This document shows positions 18,183-27,438 of a stretch of 45,705 nucleotides of DNA, piece after piece. Each line of letters begins with the position of its first letter. The stretch's first letter is position 1. A program made the position numbers and the translations under genes. The notes under the pieces were generated by a model. That model did not search any database, was not told where the DNA came from, and saw only the letters and a program-made list of their open reading frames with translations. Source of the DNA: Ignavibacteriota bacterium (GTDB taxonomy: Bacteria; Bacteroidota; Ignavibacteria; UBA10030; SZUA-254); contig JACQVI010000009.1 of the NCBI GenBank assembly GCA_016209795.1, forward strand, positions 1 through 45,705, written 5' to 3'.

Positions 18183-18506
18183 ATGAACATTCAAACCAAA
18201 CTTCTTCTTTTGCTTCTTTCGTTATCCATTGCCATTCTTATCACCGCAGCCGTCTTTTCAGTGATAACTCTTGATAACTATTTTCTTTCACGGGTAATTG
18301 AGGAACTCAAAACACAAGCAAATCAAGCAGAGTTTGTCGTGCGTACATTCAGCGAACATAACTCGACACGATATTCTCATCTTCAACAGTATGCTCAATC
18401 TGCAAACACCCGGCTTACGCTAATTGATCGCACTGGCAATGTCCTCTTTGAATCCGAACTTCCAGAAGAAAAACTCATTACAACCGGAAAATGGTGGCAG
18501 AGGTGA
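18183..18506 (+). pseudogene. phoR: phoR remnant: N-terminal part of a PhoR-like sensor kinase
   Basis: This 107-residue frame has a membrane helix at residues 7-30 and the start of an extracytoplasmic sensor (SANTRLTLIDRTGNVLFESE), the layout of PhoR kinases. It stops after about 100 residues. The second membrane helix, HAMP, PAS, histidine and ATPase domains are all missing. From about base 18485 the sequence changes to the 3' end of phoU in another frame. This looks like a deletion junction. A free-standing small membrane protein is possible but unlikely, given what follows. Confidence 0.75.
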
Positions 18507-18673
18507 TTCAGTTGATTAAGAATAACAAGGAACAAATCGAAGGAGGACTGGAGTTGATTCGTGTCAGCAGAAATCTCGAGCGTGTCGCAGACTTAGCAAC
18601 AAATATAGCTGAGGAAGTTATTTTTGTTACACAGGCAAGGATTGTTAAGCATCGTGCTGATGAGAAAAAGTAA
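18491..18673 (+). pseudogene. phoU: phoU remnant: C-terminal 60 residues
   Basis: The frame encodes IEGGLELIRVSRNLERVAD then LATNIAEEVIFV, the conserved last-but-one helix of PhoU (RNLERIADHATNIAE in typical members), and ends at the normal C-terminus. The first three quarters of PhoU are absent. It overlaps the end of the phoR remnant by 16 bases in a different frame, and its 3' end overlaps the convergent kinase gene by 29 bases. PhoU normally represses the Pho regulon through the PstSCAB transporter, and no pst gene is in the window. Confidence 0.8.
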
Positions 18674-20501
18674 TTTCTCCTTCCGAGTGATGCATCTTCT
18701 TCAGAGTAAACTTAAACGTACTCCCTTTGCCCGGCTCGCTTTCCACCCAAATTCGTCCGCCATGTGCCTGGATAATCTCACGGCAAATCCAGAGTCCTAA
18801 GCCAGCGCCCTTAATCTCTTTCGTCTGATCGGTATCAATCCGTGAAAACTTCTTGAAGAGTTTGTCTACTTTATCTGGAGAAATTCCAATTCCTTCGTCC
18901 GAAACCGAGATGACGATTTCAGTTGATGAGTGCTCTTCGCAGAGAATGGAAGTTTTACCTCCACTTGGTGAGTACTTCACCGCATTGCTCACTAAATTTT
19001 GCAGCGTTTGACGCAGCTTGGCTTGATCACCCATGATGAAGAGGGCGTTTGGTTCAACTCTGTACTCAAACTTATGTTTGCTCGAGAATCGCACCATTGA
19101 AACAGCATCCTGGATGAGACGATCTATGTTAACAATTTTGAAGTAATAACTCAGCTGGCCAGATTCAATTTTTGTTATTGAGAGGGTATCCTCGGCAAGC
19201 TTGTTGAGTCGGTTTGCTTGATCAACAACGAGCTGCAGATATTCTTTCGCTCGCTGGATGTTCTGGATATCTTTGTTCTTGAGCAATGACCTCGCTGCAA
19301 GCATGATACTGGAAAGCGGCGATCGGAAATCGTGGGAAACCATCCCCAAAAATTCCGACTTCATCTTATCCAGTTCTGTCAGTTTCATGTTCGCCTGGCG
19401 AAGCTCATCATAGAGTTTTGCATTGTTAATGGCGATCCCAAGCTGGTCACACAAGGTTTCGAGCACCATCGCATCTATCTCATCGAATGCGTGAAGTTTG
19501 GTGTCCTCAACATTTAACACACCAACGACCTCGTTATCAAGCTTGATGGGAACTGTGAGTTCCGATTTCGTATTGTGGTATTCATACACGATGTATCGAG
19601 GATCCTGAGACACATCATTACTCAAGACTTTTTCCCCGTGTGTGGCAACCCACCCAATAATTCCTTTGTCAACGTTTTGTTTGTAGCCGTGTGGAAGAAA
19701 GTCAGCAAAATTTCCAGAGTGTGCTTCGAGGATAAGCTCTGTCTTATCTTCCGAAAGAAGAAGCACTGTGACGTCAAAATAATTGAATGTCCTTTGGATT
19801 GCACATGCCGCAACGCGTAAGAGATCATCAAGCTGCAGCATGGACGAAAGTTGTCGTGTCACAGCATTGATCAATTCAATTTGACTGAGGCGCTTGCGCT
19901 CCTTCTGAAAACTAGAGGCATATTTCAGCGACGTTGCCAGATAAAGACCTAAGAAGTTGGCAATGGTAGCATCTTCTTCCGTATAGAATGCAGGCTTGGA
20001 AGAACCAAAGATTAACGATCCGACGATTTCTTTGCCTGTTTTCATTGGAACTCCCAACAGTGATGTGATGCCAAGATCCCGAAGCTTCCCTTCTATTGGT
20101 TCACTGAACACTGGACCAGAATTGATATCCTCAATGAGAGAAGCCTGGTGTTTGATCACCCATCCTAACACTCCTTCGTCAATGCTGAAATAATTACGAG
20201 TGAGATCGCTAATCTCAGATAACGCTGGGATTGTGTGAATGATATAATGGCTCTTGGCATCGTTCAGAAGACCGATTACACACACATCATAGCTAATGAG
20301 TCGCTTCGCTTCTGAGTTAAGGACGTCCAGAACATTATTGTAACTTTCAGCACCATCAACTCTCGATGTAATTTCATAGAACAGATTCAATCGGCGTAAT
20401 ATCCCGTGCTTTTGAATAACAGACTCTTCAGCCATCTCTGCGATCGTTTTAGACCGTTGAATCCCCTTCTTTCGCTCTACTGTATTTTTCATTGGCACCA
20501 T
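18645..20501 (-). CDS. Soluble GAF-GAF sensor histidine kinase
   Basis: The 618-residue kinase has no membrane helix. Two GAF domains (about residues 45-195 and 215-365) precede a short coiled coil and a HisKA domain with phosphoacceptor H390 in GMVSHDFRSPLSS. The ATPase domain follows with the N box NLVSNAVKYSP, G1 DEGIGIS, F box FKKFSRID and G2 GAGLGLWI. All catalytic motifs are intact. There is no adjacent response regulator on its strand. The nearest is the phoB gene 2.4 kb away, whose own kinase is broken, so cross-pairing is conceivable but not shown. A start at the second in-frame ATG (20492) is also possible. Confidence 0.9.
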   Translation of the reverse strand: MVPMKNTVERKKGIQRSKTIAEMAEESVIQKHGILRRLNLFYEITSRVDGAESYNNVLDVLNSEAKRLISYDVCVIGLLNDAKSHYIIHTIPALSEISDLTRNYFSIDEGVLGWVIKHQASLIEDINSGPVFSEPIEGKLRDLGITSLLGVPMKTGKEIVGSLIFGSSKPAFYTEEDATIANFLGLYLATSLKYASSFQKERKRLSQIELINAVTRQLSSMLQLDDLLRVAACAIQRTFNYFDVTVLLLSEDKTELILEAHSGNFADFLPHGYKQNVDKGIIGWVATHGEKVLSNDVSQDPRYIVYEYHNTKSELTVPIKLDNEVVGVLNVEDTKLHAFDEIDAMVLETLCDQLGIAINNAKLYDELRQANMKLTELDKMKSEFLGMVSHDFRSPLSSIMLAARSLLKNKDIQNIQRAKEYLQLVVDQANRLNKLAEDTLSITKIESGQLSYYFKIVNIDRLIQDAVSMVRFSSKHKFEYRVEPNALFIMGDQAKLRQTLQNLVSNAVKYSPSGGKTSILCEEHSSTEIVISVSDEGIGISPDKVDKLFKKFSRIDTDQTKEIKGAGLGLWICREIIQAHGGRIWVESEPGKGSTFKFTLKKMHHSEGEITFSHQHDA

Positions 20502-20529
20502 GCTTCTTTTGATAAACTATGACAACACA

Positions 20530-21528
20530 TTACTTCTTGACTACCGAACCAATCACAAACGGTGCTTCTCCATGTTGCCGCAAGGTATCCATCACCTTGT
20601 CGGTACCGCGCTGTGAGGTTACAATGACCAAACCAACTCCAAGATTGAACGTTCGGCGCATATCGTCTTCAGGGACGTTTCCACATTTCTGTATTAGCTT
20701 AAAAACGGCTGGACGTTCCCATCTCTGCCAATCAATGTTGACAGTCAATCCTTTTGGCACCACTCTCGAAACATTGGCTACAAGACCACCACCTGTAATG
20801 TGAGCAAATGCGTGGGTTTCAGCAAAATGTTTAACTGTCATAATTGCCTGGAGATAGGAACGATGAATAGTTAACAACGCTGCACCCAACGTTGTGCCAA
20901 GTTCTTCAACGTAATTATCGACTTTGTAACGTTCGAACAACACGGCTCGCGCCAACGAATAACCATTTGTATGCAAGCCTGTAGATGGGAGTCCTATCAA
21001 GCTATCACCCGCTTTCACTCGTTTCTCGTTGAACAACGTTTTCTTTTCAGCTACTCCAACAATCATACCCGCTACATCATACTCATGTTCATGATAGAAC
21101 CCAGGCATTTCAGCTGTTTCACCACCGATCAATGAACAACTGTTCTCCTTGCAAGCTTTCACCATCCCCTTAACCACACTTTCAGTGATCGATGGACTGA
21201 GTTTACCTGTCGCAAAGTAATCCAGGAAGAACAGCGGCTGTGCACCACATACAGCTATATCATTGACACAGTGATTCACTAAATCCTGTCCTACTGTATC
21301 ATGCTTTTTCATCATGAATGCTACCTTCAATTTTGTTCCAACACCATCAACACTCGAAACCAGAACAGGCTGTCGGACACCACGAAACTTGCCATCATAG
21401 AATGCAGCAAACGCTCCGATATCAGCCAGCACTCCACGCGAGAACGTCGATCGAACCTTATCACGGATTCGACGAACTAACTCATCGCCTGCTGGTATGT
21501 TCACACCAGCTTTTTTGTACGTTTTCAC
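20530..21528 (-). CDS. purM: Phosphoribosylformylglycinamidine cyclo-ligase (AIR synthetase)
   Basis: PurM closes the imidazole ring of aminoimidazole ribotide with ATP in purine synthesis. The 332 residues show the PurM fold: SSVDGVGTKLKVAF, GQDLVNHCVNDIAVCGA, and ITGGGLVANVSRVVP of the ATP site. Length is normal. The start is a GTG; residues before GVNIPAGDELV match the family length. It lies 28 bases downstream of the kinase gene start on the same strand. guaA, of the same pathway, is about 13 kb away, so the purine genes are scattered. Confidence 0.95.
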   Translation of the reverse strand: MKTYKKAGVNIPAGDELVRRIRDKVRSTFSRGVLADIGAFAAFYDGKFRGVRQPVLVSSVDGVGTKLKVAFMMKKHDTVGQDLVNHCVNDIAVCGAQPLFFLDYFATGKLSPSITESVVKGMVKACKENSCSLIGGETAEMPGFYHEHEYDVAGMIVGVAEKKTLFNEKRVKAGDSLIGLPSTGLHTNGYSLARAVLFERYKVDNYVEELGTTLGAALLTIHRSYLQAIMTVKHFAETHAFAHITGGGLVANVSRVVPKGLTVNIDWQRWERPAVFKLIQKCGNVPEDDMRRTFNLGVGLVIVTSQRGTDKVMDTLRQHGEAPFVIGSVVKK

Positions 21529-21674
21529 AATATTCGTACCTTCATAATGGCATTAAATATAGCCACAAATCTGAACAAAAAACAAGGATATGCTGCGATA
21601 CATCACCGACACAATTGCAACGTGTTGCGAAAAAAGTCCCTTTTAAGTATATTCTGAACACTTTTTTATAAGTA

Positions 21675-22337
21675 ATGAAAACACTGCAAGTTCATGGTAA
21701 AGGAAAAGAGTATATCGTAGGCAAGATACTTTGTCTTGGTAGAAACTATGTTGAACATGCTCAGGAAATGCAATCAGAAATACCCAATGTACCCATTGTT
21801 TTTATCAAACCTTCGACTGCCATTATTAACAGTGATGAAGATATCATTATCCCAAAAATCTCACAACAGTTGCACCACGAAGTTGAACTTATTGTGGCTA
21901 TAGCGAAGGAAGGAAAAAACATCTCAAGTGAACAAGCATTGGAATACGTTCTTGGCTACGGTGTGGGATTGGATATGACGTTACGGGATATTCAAACAGA
22001 AGCAAAGAAAAAAGGATTACCCTGGAGTGTGGCAAAGGGCTTTGATACATCAGCTCCAATATCTGATATCATAGCTGCATCGAAAATTAAGAATCCACAA
22101 GACCTTAGATTCCGATGTAAAGTCAATGGGACTGTACGTCAGGAAACTACCACCAGTAAAATGATCTTCCCAATTGAGAAGATTATAGAATACCTCTCTT
22201 CTATTTTTACGCTTGAACCGGGTGATCTTATATTCACAGGAACACCTGAAGGCGCTGGTGAAGTAAAGACGAGAGATATCATAGAAGCAGAACTTGTTGG
22301 TTACACATCAATACGACATAGAGTAAGAACAGCATAA
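21675..22337 (+). CDS. Fumarylacetoacetate hydrolase family protein
   Basis: The 220-residue protein is of the short FAH type: GKILCLGRNYVEHAQEM, FIKPSTAII, HHEVELIVAI (metal-binding Glu pair) and DLIFTGTPEGAG. Members are Mg-dependent enzymes that act on beta-dicarbonyl acids (acylpyruvate hydrolase, oxaloacetate tautomerase/decarboxylase). The exact substrate cannot be told. The metallopeptidase gene begins six bases after its stop, so the two are likely co-transcribed. Confidence 0.88.
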   Translation: MKTLQVHGKGKEYIVGKILCLGRNYVEHAQEMQSEIPNVPIVFIKPSTAIINSDEDIIIPKISQQLHHEVELIVAIAKEGKNISSEQALEYVLGYGVGLDMTLRDIQTEAKKKGLPWSVAKGFDTSAPISDIIAASKIKNPQDLRFRCKVNGTVRQETTTSKMIFPIEKIIEYLSSIFTLEPGDLIFTGTPEGAGEVKTRDIIEAELVGYTSIRHRVRTA

Positions 22338-22343
22338 GCAGAG

Positions 22344-24608
22344 ATGATGTTGCGGGGATGTTTTGTAAGCATTCTGTTATTTTTACTTCTTTTTGGATCG
22401 CCCATTTCTCCTTCCTCCGTTTTTCAAGCAGCCAATGGACTCGATACTATGGAGACTACTCTAGGATCATACCTTTGGCCCACAGATGCAAGCACAAAAA
22501 TTACTTCCTCATTTGCTGAATATCGCTCTACGCACTTTCACGGCGGCATCGATATCAGTACAAATGGCGTGAATGGCTACAAGGTATTTGCTGTAAACGA
22601 TGGATATCTCTATCGAATTCGTATCACCCCAAACGGCTATGGAAAAATGCTGTATGTTAAACATCCTGACGGATACATTAGCACCTACGCTCACTTGCAA
22701 ACGTTTAACAGTGATATCAATCGGATTGCACGTGAAGAACAATACCGACGAGGAACGTATGAGATTGATGTGATGCTCGAACTAAGGCAGTACCCTATAA
22801 AAAAAGGTGAGGTCATCGCTTATACGGGTGAGACTGGCTTTGGTCCACCACATCTCCATTTTGAAATTCGAGACGCGGATTTGAATTTAGTTAGTCCACT
22901 GCTTATCACTAAATATACGATTGAAGATAACATCCCGCCCGCAATTTACCGTATCATGGTTTCGCCGCTCAGCTATAACTCGACAGTGGATAATCAATCG
23001 AACCCAGTCATTATCCGACTACCACGGCGGAAGCACGATGGTCTTAAGCTTTTAAACCCAATCCGTATTCATGGACAAATCGGGCTAAGCATAGAAACAA
23101 AAGATCGATCGGGCGGCTCGTTGAGCAGAGCCGGTATCCATCGCATGGAGTTCTACCTTGATGATAGTGTAGCATTTGCCATGCAGCTCAATCATGTCCC
23201 TGTAGAAAAGACAAAGCAGATCAGTTTACACTACGATTTACCTGCTATCAAAGAAGGGCGAGGAAAATTTCAAAAACTATATCTCGATTGGGGTAACTCT
23301 CTGCCCTTCTACGAAAATCGGCCAGAAGGTCGAGGCATCATAGATACTGATCGTCTCAAAGAAGGAGACCACCGCTTCCGTATTCTTTGCAAGGACATCA
23401 CAGGAAACCGTACTGAAGTAACAGGAACAATCATCGTTAACCATAAACCTAAATTTCAGCTTGAACACATTTCTGAAGATGAGGTCATCCTTACCACAAG
23501 TGATGTCGAATCGATTTCAAAGTGTTTTATCTATGGGAAAAAGCTCTACGCACCGCAATGGTCCCAGCATACACTCACCAAAGAACGACTCAGGATCGAC
23601 ACAAACAAGGTCACTCTGCCAGTTAACTCTAAGCGCTACGACGTTCTACAAATCATTACTGAGACAAAGCATGGCTCACGGTCATCACCTCGTTTTCACT
23701 TTCTCAAAAAACCACCCGGTGAAAAAGCGAGGGATGTGTTCATCAAAACGGAAATCCAGCAGGATTACGTTCGATGCACTATCGCTTCGCCGGGCATGTT
23801 TACAGAAACACCTGTGGTCACTGTGCAAGAGGGATCTTTTGATCGACGCATCGACATAGATGCTGTTGATCTTTATACATACGTCAGAAGCTTTGTGCCG
23901 TCCGAAACACTCAACGGTCACTGCATCATCACAGTTAACGCAGAAGTAAACGGTAAACCAACCTCGACTCAAGAGTCATTAGAACTATATTGCATTCCGG
24001 CAAACAAGTCTGGATCGCTTGCCTTGGGGAATGACGGTCCAATCATCTCGTATGATTCTGGTGCTGTTTACAAAGCGCTTTACATGAGAATCGCCAGCGA
24101 GCGTAACCGACGATCGACTATCTATACCTTCGAACCACAGGATGTTCTCCTCAACAAAGGAATTACCATCTCCCTTCCTTCCTACACAGAAGAAGAAAAT
24201 CATTCCTTAGGCTTATACTTTCGATCTGATGGCGAATGGACACTCCAGACCTCTCAAAAAGATAGTGCAACCAACACATACTCGACGACGCTGACGAGAA
24301 CGTTAGGAGAGCTTGCCCTCCTTCGAGATAATGAACAACCGACTATTGGGAGATTACGAGTGCTTCCACGTGGTGGAAATGTCTATATTTCATTCAGATA
24401 CCACGATAATCTTTCCGGAGTTGATACAGATGAAATAAAAATGTACCTTGATGGTAAGCTGGTGATTCCTGAAATCGACGGCGAGCATCACCGTGTGTGG
24501 TACCAGGCCGACAAACCGTTGGCAAAAGGAAAACATACCCTTACGATTACTGTCAAAGATCGAATGAAAAACGTATCAACCGTAACACGAACATTCAGTG
24601 TGAAATAG
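22344..24608 (+). CDS. Exported M23 family metallopeptidase with C-terminal Ig-like region
   Basis: The 754-residue protein has an N-terminal signal or anchor helix, then a LytM/M23 peptidase domain with the zinc ligands H66 and D70 (HFHGGID), H117 (TYAHL) and H170-x-H172 (GPPHLHFEIRD). The zinc site is complete, so it should cut peptidoglycan cross-links. The remaining 550 residues are beta-rich and probably several Ig-like or fibronectin-like domains; the last (DNLSGVDTDEIKMYLDGK) resembles Ig-like modules of other exported proteins. No sorting domain is seen at the C-terminus. ATG codons at 22344 and 22347 are both possible starts. Confidence 0.88.
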   Translation: MMLRGCFVSILLFLLLFGSPISPSSVFQAANGLDTMETTLGSYLWPTDASTKITSSFAEYRSTHFHGGIDISTNGVNGYKVFAVNDGYLYRIRITPNGYGKMLYVKHPDGYISTYAHLQTFNSDINRIAREEQYRRGTYEIDVMLELRQYPIKKGEVIAYTGETGFGPPHLHFEIRDADLNLVSPLLITKYTIEDNIPPAIYRIMVSPLSYNSTVDNQSNPVIIRLPRRKHDGLKLLNPIRIHGQIGLSIETKDRSGGSLSRAGIHRMEFYLDDSVAFAMQLNHVPVEKTKQISLHYDLPAIKEGRGKFQKLYLDWGNSLPFYENRPEGRGIIDTDRLKEGDHRFRILCKDITGNRTEVTGTIIVNHKPKFQLEHISEDEVILTTSDVESISKCFIYGKKLYAPQWSQHTLTKERLRIDTNKVTLPVNSKRYDVLQIITETKHGSRSSPRFHFLKKPPGEKARDVFIKTEIQQDYVRCTIASPGMFTETPVVTVQEGSFDRRIDIDAVDLYTYVRSFVPSETLNGHCIITVNAEVNGKPTSTQESLELYCIPANKSGSLALGNDGPIISYDSGAVYKALYMRIASERNRRSTIYTFEPQDVLLNKGITISLPSYTEEENHSLGLYFRSDGEWTLQTSQKDSATNTYSTTLTRTLGELALLRDNEQPTIGRLRVLPRGGNVYISFRYHDNLSGVDTDEIKMYLDGKLVIPEIDGEHHRVWYQADKPLAKGKHTLTITVKDRMKNVSTVTRTFSVK

Positions 24609-24673
24609 GCTTTCTTTAATCGCCGGATTGCCTAGTTCTAAAACTGAATCTTGAAATTTGAAACTTTAGTATT

Positions 24674-27427
24674 ATGTCTGAATTACCAAAAGCCTATATC
24701 CCAAAAGATGCTGAAGAGAAATGGTATCCCTTTTGGGAGAAGCATGGTTTCTTTCATGCGAAAGTGAATCCACAGAAGAAGCCGTATACCATCGTTATCC
24801 CTCCACCTAATATCACGGGCATCCTCACGATGGGACATGTCTTGAATAATACAATCCAGGACATTTTCATCCGGTGGAAACGGATGCAAGGCTATGAAAC
24901 GCTTTGGATGCCTGGAACAGACCACGCAGGAATCGCAACCCAGAATGTGGTTGAGCGAGAGCTTTTGAAACAAGGGAAGACCCGTCACGATCTCGGTCGA
25001 GAGGTATTCCTCAAACGGGTTTGGCTATGGAAAGAAGAATACGGCGGAACAATCATTGAACAATTGCGTAAGCTTGGCACTTCATGCGATTGGCAGCGTG
25101 AACGCTTCACGATGGATGAGGGACTTTCGGAAGCAGTGCAGGAAATTTTCATCCGCCTGTACAACAAAGGATTGATCTATCGAGGGAAATACATTATCAA
25201 CTGGTGCCCAAAGGACCACACTGCCATTAGCGATGATGAAGTCAACTTTGCCGAGCATCAGACGAATCTCTGGTACATTAAATATCCAATCAAAGACTTG
25301 AAGGAGTACGCCGTCGTTGCAACCACGCGTCCTGAAACAATGCTTGGTGATACTGCAATCGCTGTACATCCTAACGACAAACGCTATAAACACCTTGTTG
25401 GTCGTACAACAATTTTACCACTAGCTAATCGAGAAATCCCAATTATTACAGACGAGTATGTCGATCCAACGTTCGGAACAGGGATGGTAAAGGTAACACC
25501 TGCGCACGATCCGAACGATTACTGGATTGGACAACGGCATAATGCCAGAATTGGGCAACGCCACCAGATGGTTCCTATCAACATTTTGGATGAGTCTGCT
25601 CGACTGAACGAGAATGTCCCGCAAAAGTATCAAGGGATGGATCATCTTGATGCTCGTAAAGAAGTGGTTAAAGACTTAGAAGCACTTGGCTTGTTGGAGA
25701 AAACCGCTCCGTATGTGCATAATGTGGGTCGATGTTACCGATGTGATACGATTATCCAACCGTATCTCTCTGACCAATGGTTTGTGAAGATGAAACCACT
25801 TGCTGAGAAAGCACTCAAAGTGGTAGTTGATGGAAAAATCAAATTCCATCCTGAGCAGTGGGTAAAAACGTATCAACACTGGATGACAAACATTCGTGAT
25901 TGGTGCATCTCTCGACAACTCTGGTGGGGACATCGCATCCCGGTATGGTACTGCGTCGGTGATGTTGCATGTAAGCTTGAATGCAAACAACCACTTGTTT
26001 CAAAGACAAAGCCCGAAAAGTGTCCTCACTGTGGCTCGGCAAATTTAAGACAAGACGAAGACGTTCTCGATACATGGTTCTCTTCCTGGCTGTGGCCCTT
26101 TTCGACACTCGGCTGGCCCCATGATAATCCGGACCTCAGATATTTCTACCCAACGGATACGCTCGTAACCGGTCCCGATATTATTTTCTTCTGGGTTGCA
26201 CGGATGATCATGGCTGGTTTAGAGGTGATGGGTGAAATCTCTTTGCCTGATGGTTCCCCACGAACACGGGTTGAGGACATTGTTCCCTTCAAAGATGTTT
26301 ACTTCACCAGTATTATTCGTGACATCCAGGGTCGTAAGATGAGCAAGTCGCTCGGCAATTCCCCTGACCCGCTTGATGTAATGAGAAAGTACGGTGCTGA
26401 TGCGCTGCGCTTTACAATTGTATACCTCGCTCCTCTCGGACAGGATGTTTTGTACTCCAACGAGAAGTGTGAGATCGGCAGAAACTTTGCCAACAAGATT
26501 TGGAACGCGGGAAGGTTTTTGTTGATGAACAAAGAACAACTCGATAGTTCTTCTGTCATGCTGAGCGACAGCGAAGCATCTGAAAAACATCTAGACCTTG
26601 CCGACCGCTGGATTCTGTCCCGTCTCCACTCTACTATTGGCGATTTAAACGAGGCGCTTGAGCACTTCGAGATCAACCAGGCAACAAAGATCCTGTACGA
26701 GTTTGTATGGCATGACTTCTGCGATTGGTATGTGGAGATGATCAAAGGCAGATTGTATGGAGACGAAACCACAGAGGTAAAACAGTTTGTGCTTGGTCGT
26801 GCAATCTGGATATTCGATCAGACATTACGTCTGCTTCATCCTTTCATGCTGTTTGTTACCGAAGAACTCTGGCAACATATCGAACAACGGAAACCGGACG
26901 ATTCTCTTATGGTTGCACAATTCCCAATGAAAGAAGATCGGTGCATTGATAAAGAAACGGAAGCTGAGATGACTTTTGTCCAGAATACGATCAACAGCGT
27001 TAGAAATGTGAGAGGTGAGTTGTCAGTACCGCCATCAAAGGACATTGAGCTGATCATCAACTTTTCCGATAAGGCAAAGGCTGAAACTATCAAGAAATAC
27101 CAGAGCTACTTCCAGCGACTTGCACGTGTGACAAAAATAGATCACTTGAGAGATGGCAAGAAGCCGAAACACGCCGCAAGTGCAGTTGTGGATGGCGGTG
27201 AAGTGTTTATCCCGCTTGAAGGGATTATCGACCTTGAAGCAGAACGAACGCGCATCCAAAAAGAGATTACTCATGCGCAGAGCATGCTTGAGAGCACTCA
27301 GAAGAAATTAGCCAACGAGAGCTTTGTGGGTAAAGCACCAAAAGAGGTTGTAGAAAAGGAGCGGGAAAAATTAGAGAATTTCAAAACTATTTTGGAGAAG
27401 CTGAAGAAGAATTTAGAGAGGCTATAA
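24674..27427 (+). CDS. valS: Valyl-tRNA synthetase
   Basis: ValS charges tRNA-Val and edits mischarged threonine. The 917 residues show PPPNITGILTMGHVLNNTI, where the HIGH motif reads T52-M-G-H, a variant known in some ValRS. Also present are the editing-domain string TTRPETMLGDTA, a zinc-like CPHCGS insertion, GRKMSKSLGNSPDP for KMSKS, and the C-terminal coiled-coil tRNA arm (last 65 residues). Around residue 630, between the KMSKS region and the anticodon-binding domain, an in-frame element adds about ten residues (SVMLSDSEASE), discussed separately. Start ATG at 24674; the upstream 65 bases have no clear Shine-Dalgarno sequence. Confidence 0.97.
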   Translation: MSELPKAYIPKDAEEKWYPFWEKHGFFHAKVNPQKKPYTIVIPPPNITGILTMGHVLNNTIQDIFIRWKRMQGYETLWMPGTDHAGIATQNVVERELLKQGKTRHDLGREVFLKRVWLWKEEYGGTIIEQLRKLGTSCDWQRERFTMDEGLSEAVQEIFIRLYNKGLIYRGKYIINWCPKDHTAISDDEVNFAEHQTNLWYIKYPIKDLKEYAVVATTRPETMLGDTAIAVHPNDKRYKHLVGRTTILPLANREIPIITDEYVDPTFGTGMVKVTPAHDPNDYWIGQRHNARIGQRHQMVPINILDESARLNENVPQKYQGMDHLDARKEVVKDLEALGLLEKTAPYVHNVGRCYRCDTIIQPYLSDQWFVKMKPLAEKALKVVVDGKIKFHPEQWVKTYQHWMTNIRDWCISRQLWWGHRIPVWYCVGDVACKLECKQPLVSKTKPEKCPHCGSANLRQDEDVLDTWFSSWLWPFSTLGWPHDNPDLRYFYPTDTLVTGPDIIFFWVARMIMAGLEVMGEISLPDGSPRTRVEDIVPFKDVYFTSIIRDIQGRKMSKSLGNSPDPLDVMRKYGADALRFTIVYLAPLGQDVLYSNEKCEIGRNFANKIWNAGRFLLMNKEQLDSSSVMLSDSEASEKHLDLADRWILSRLHSTIGDLNEALEHFEINQATKILYEFVWHDFCDWYVEMIKGRLYGDETTEVKQFVLGRAIWIFDQTLRLLHPFMLFVTEELWQHIEQRKPDDSLMVAQFPMKEDRCIDKETEAEMTFVQNTINSVRNVRGELSVPPSKDIELIINFSDKAKAETIKKYQSYFQRLARVTKIDHLRDGKKPKHAASAVVDGGEVFIPLEGIIDLEAERTRIQKEITHAQSMLESTQKKLANESFVGKAPKEVVEKEREKLENFKTILEKLKKNLERL
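26555..26583 (+). repeat. Short dispersed palindromic element inserted in frame in valS
   Basis: GTCATGCTGAGCGACAGCGA and the nine bases after it contain GCTGAGCG/GCGAAGC-type half-repeats and match the GTCATGCTGA end of the element at 2905. The translation SVMLSDSEASE is a residue string produced by this class of repeat in many unrelated proteins, and it interrupts an otherwise normal ValRS sequence. Confidence 0.6.
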
Positions 27428-27438
27428 ATCATTGCAGA

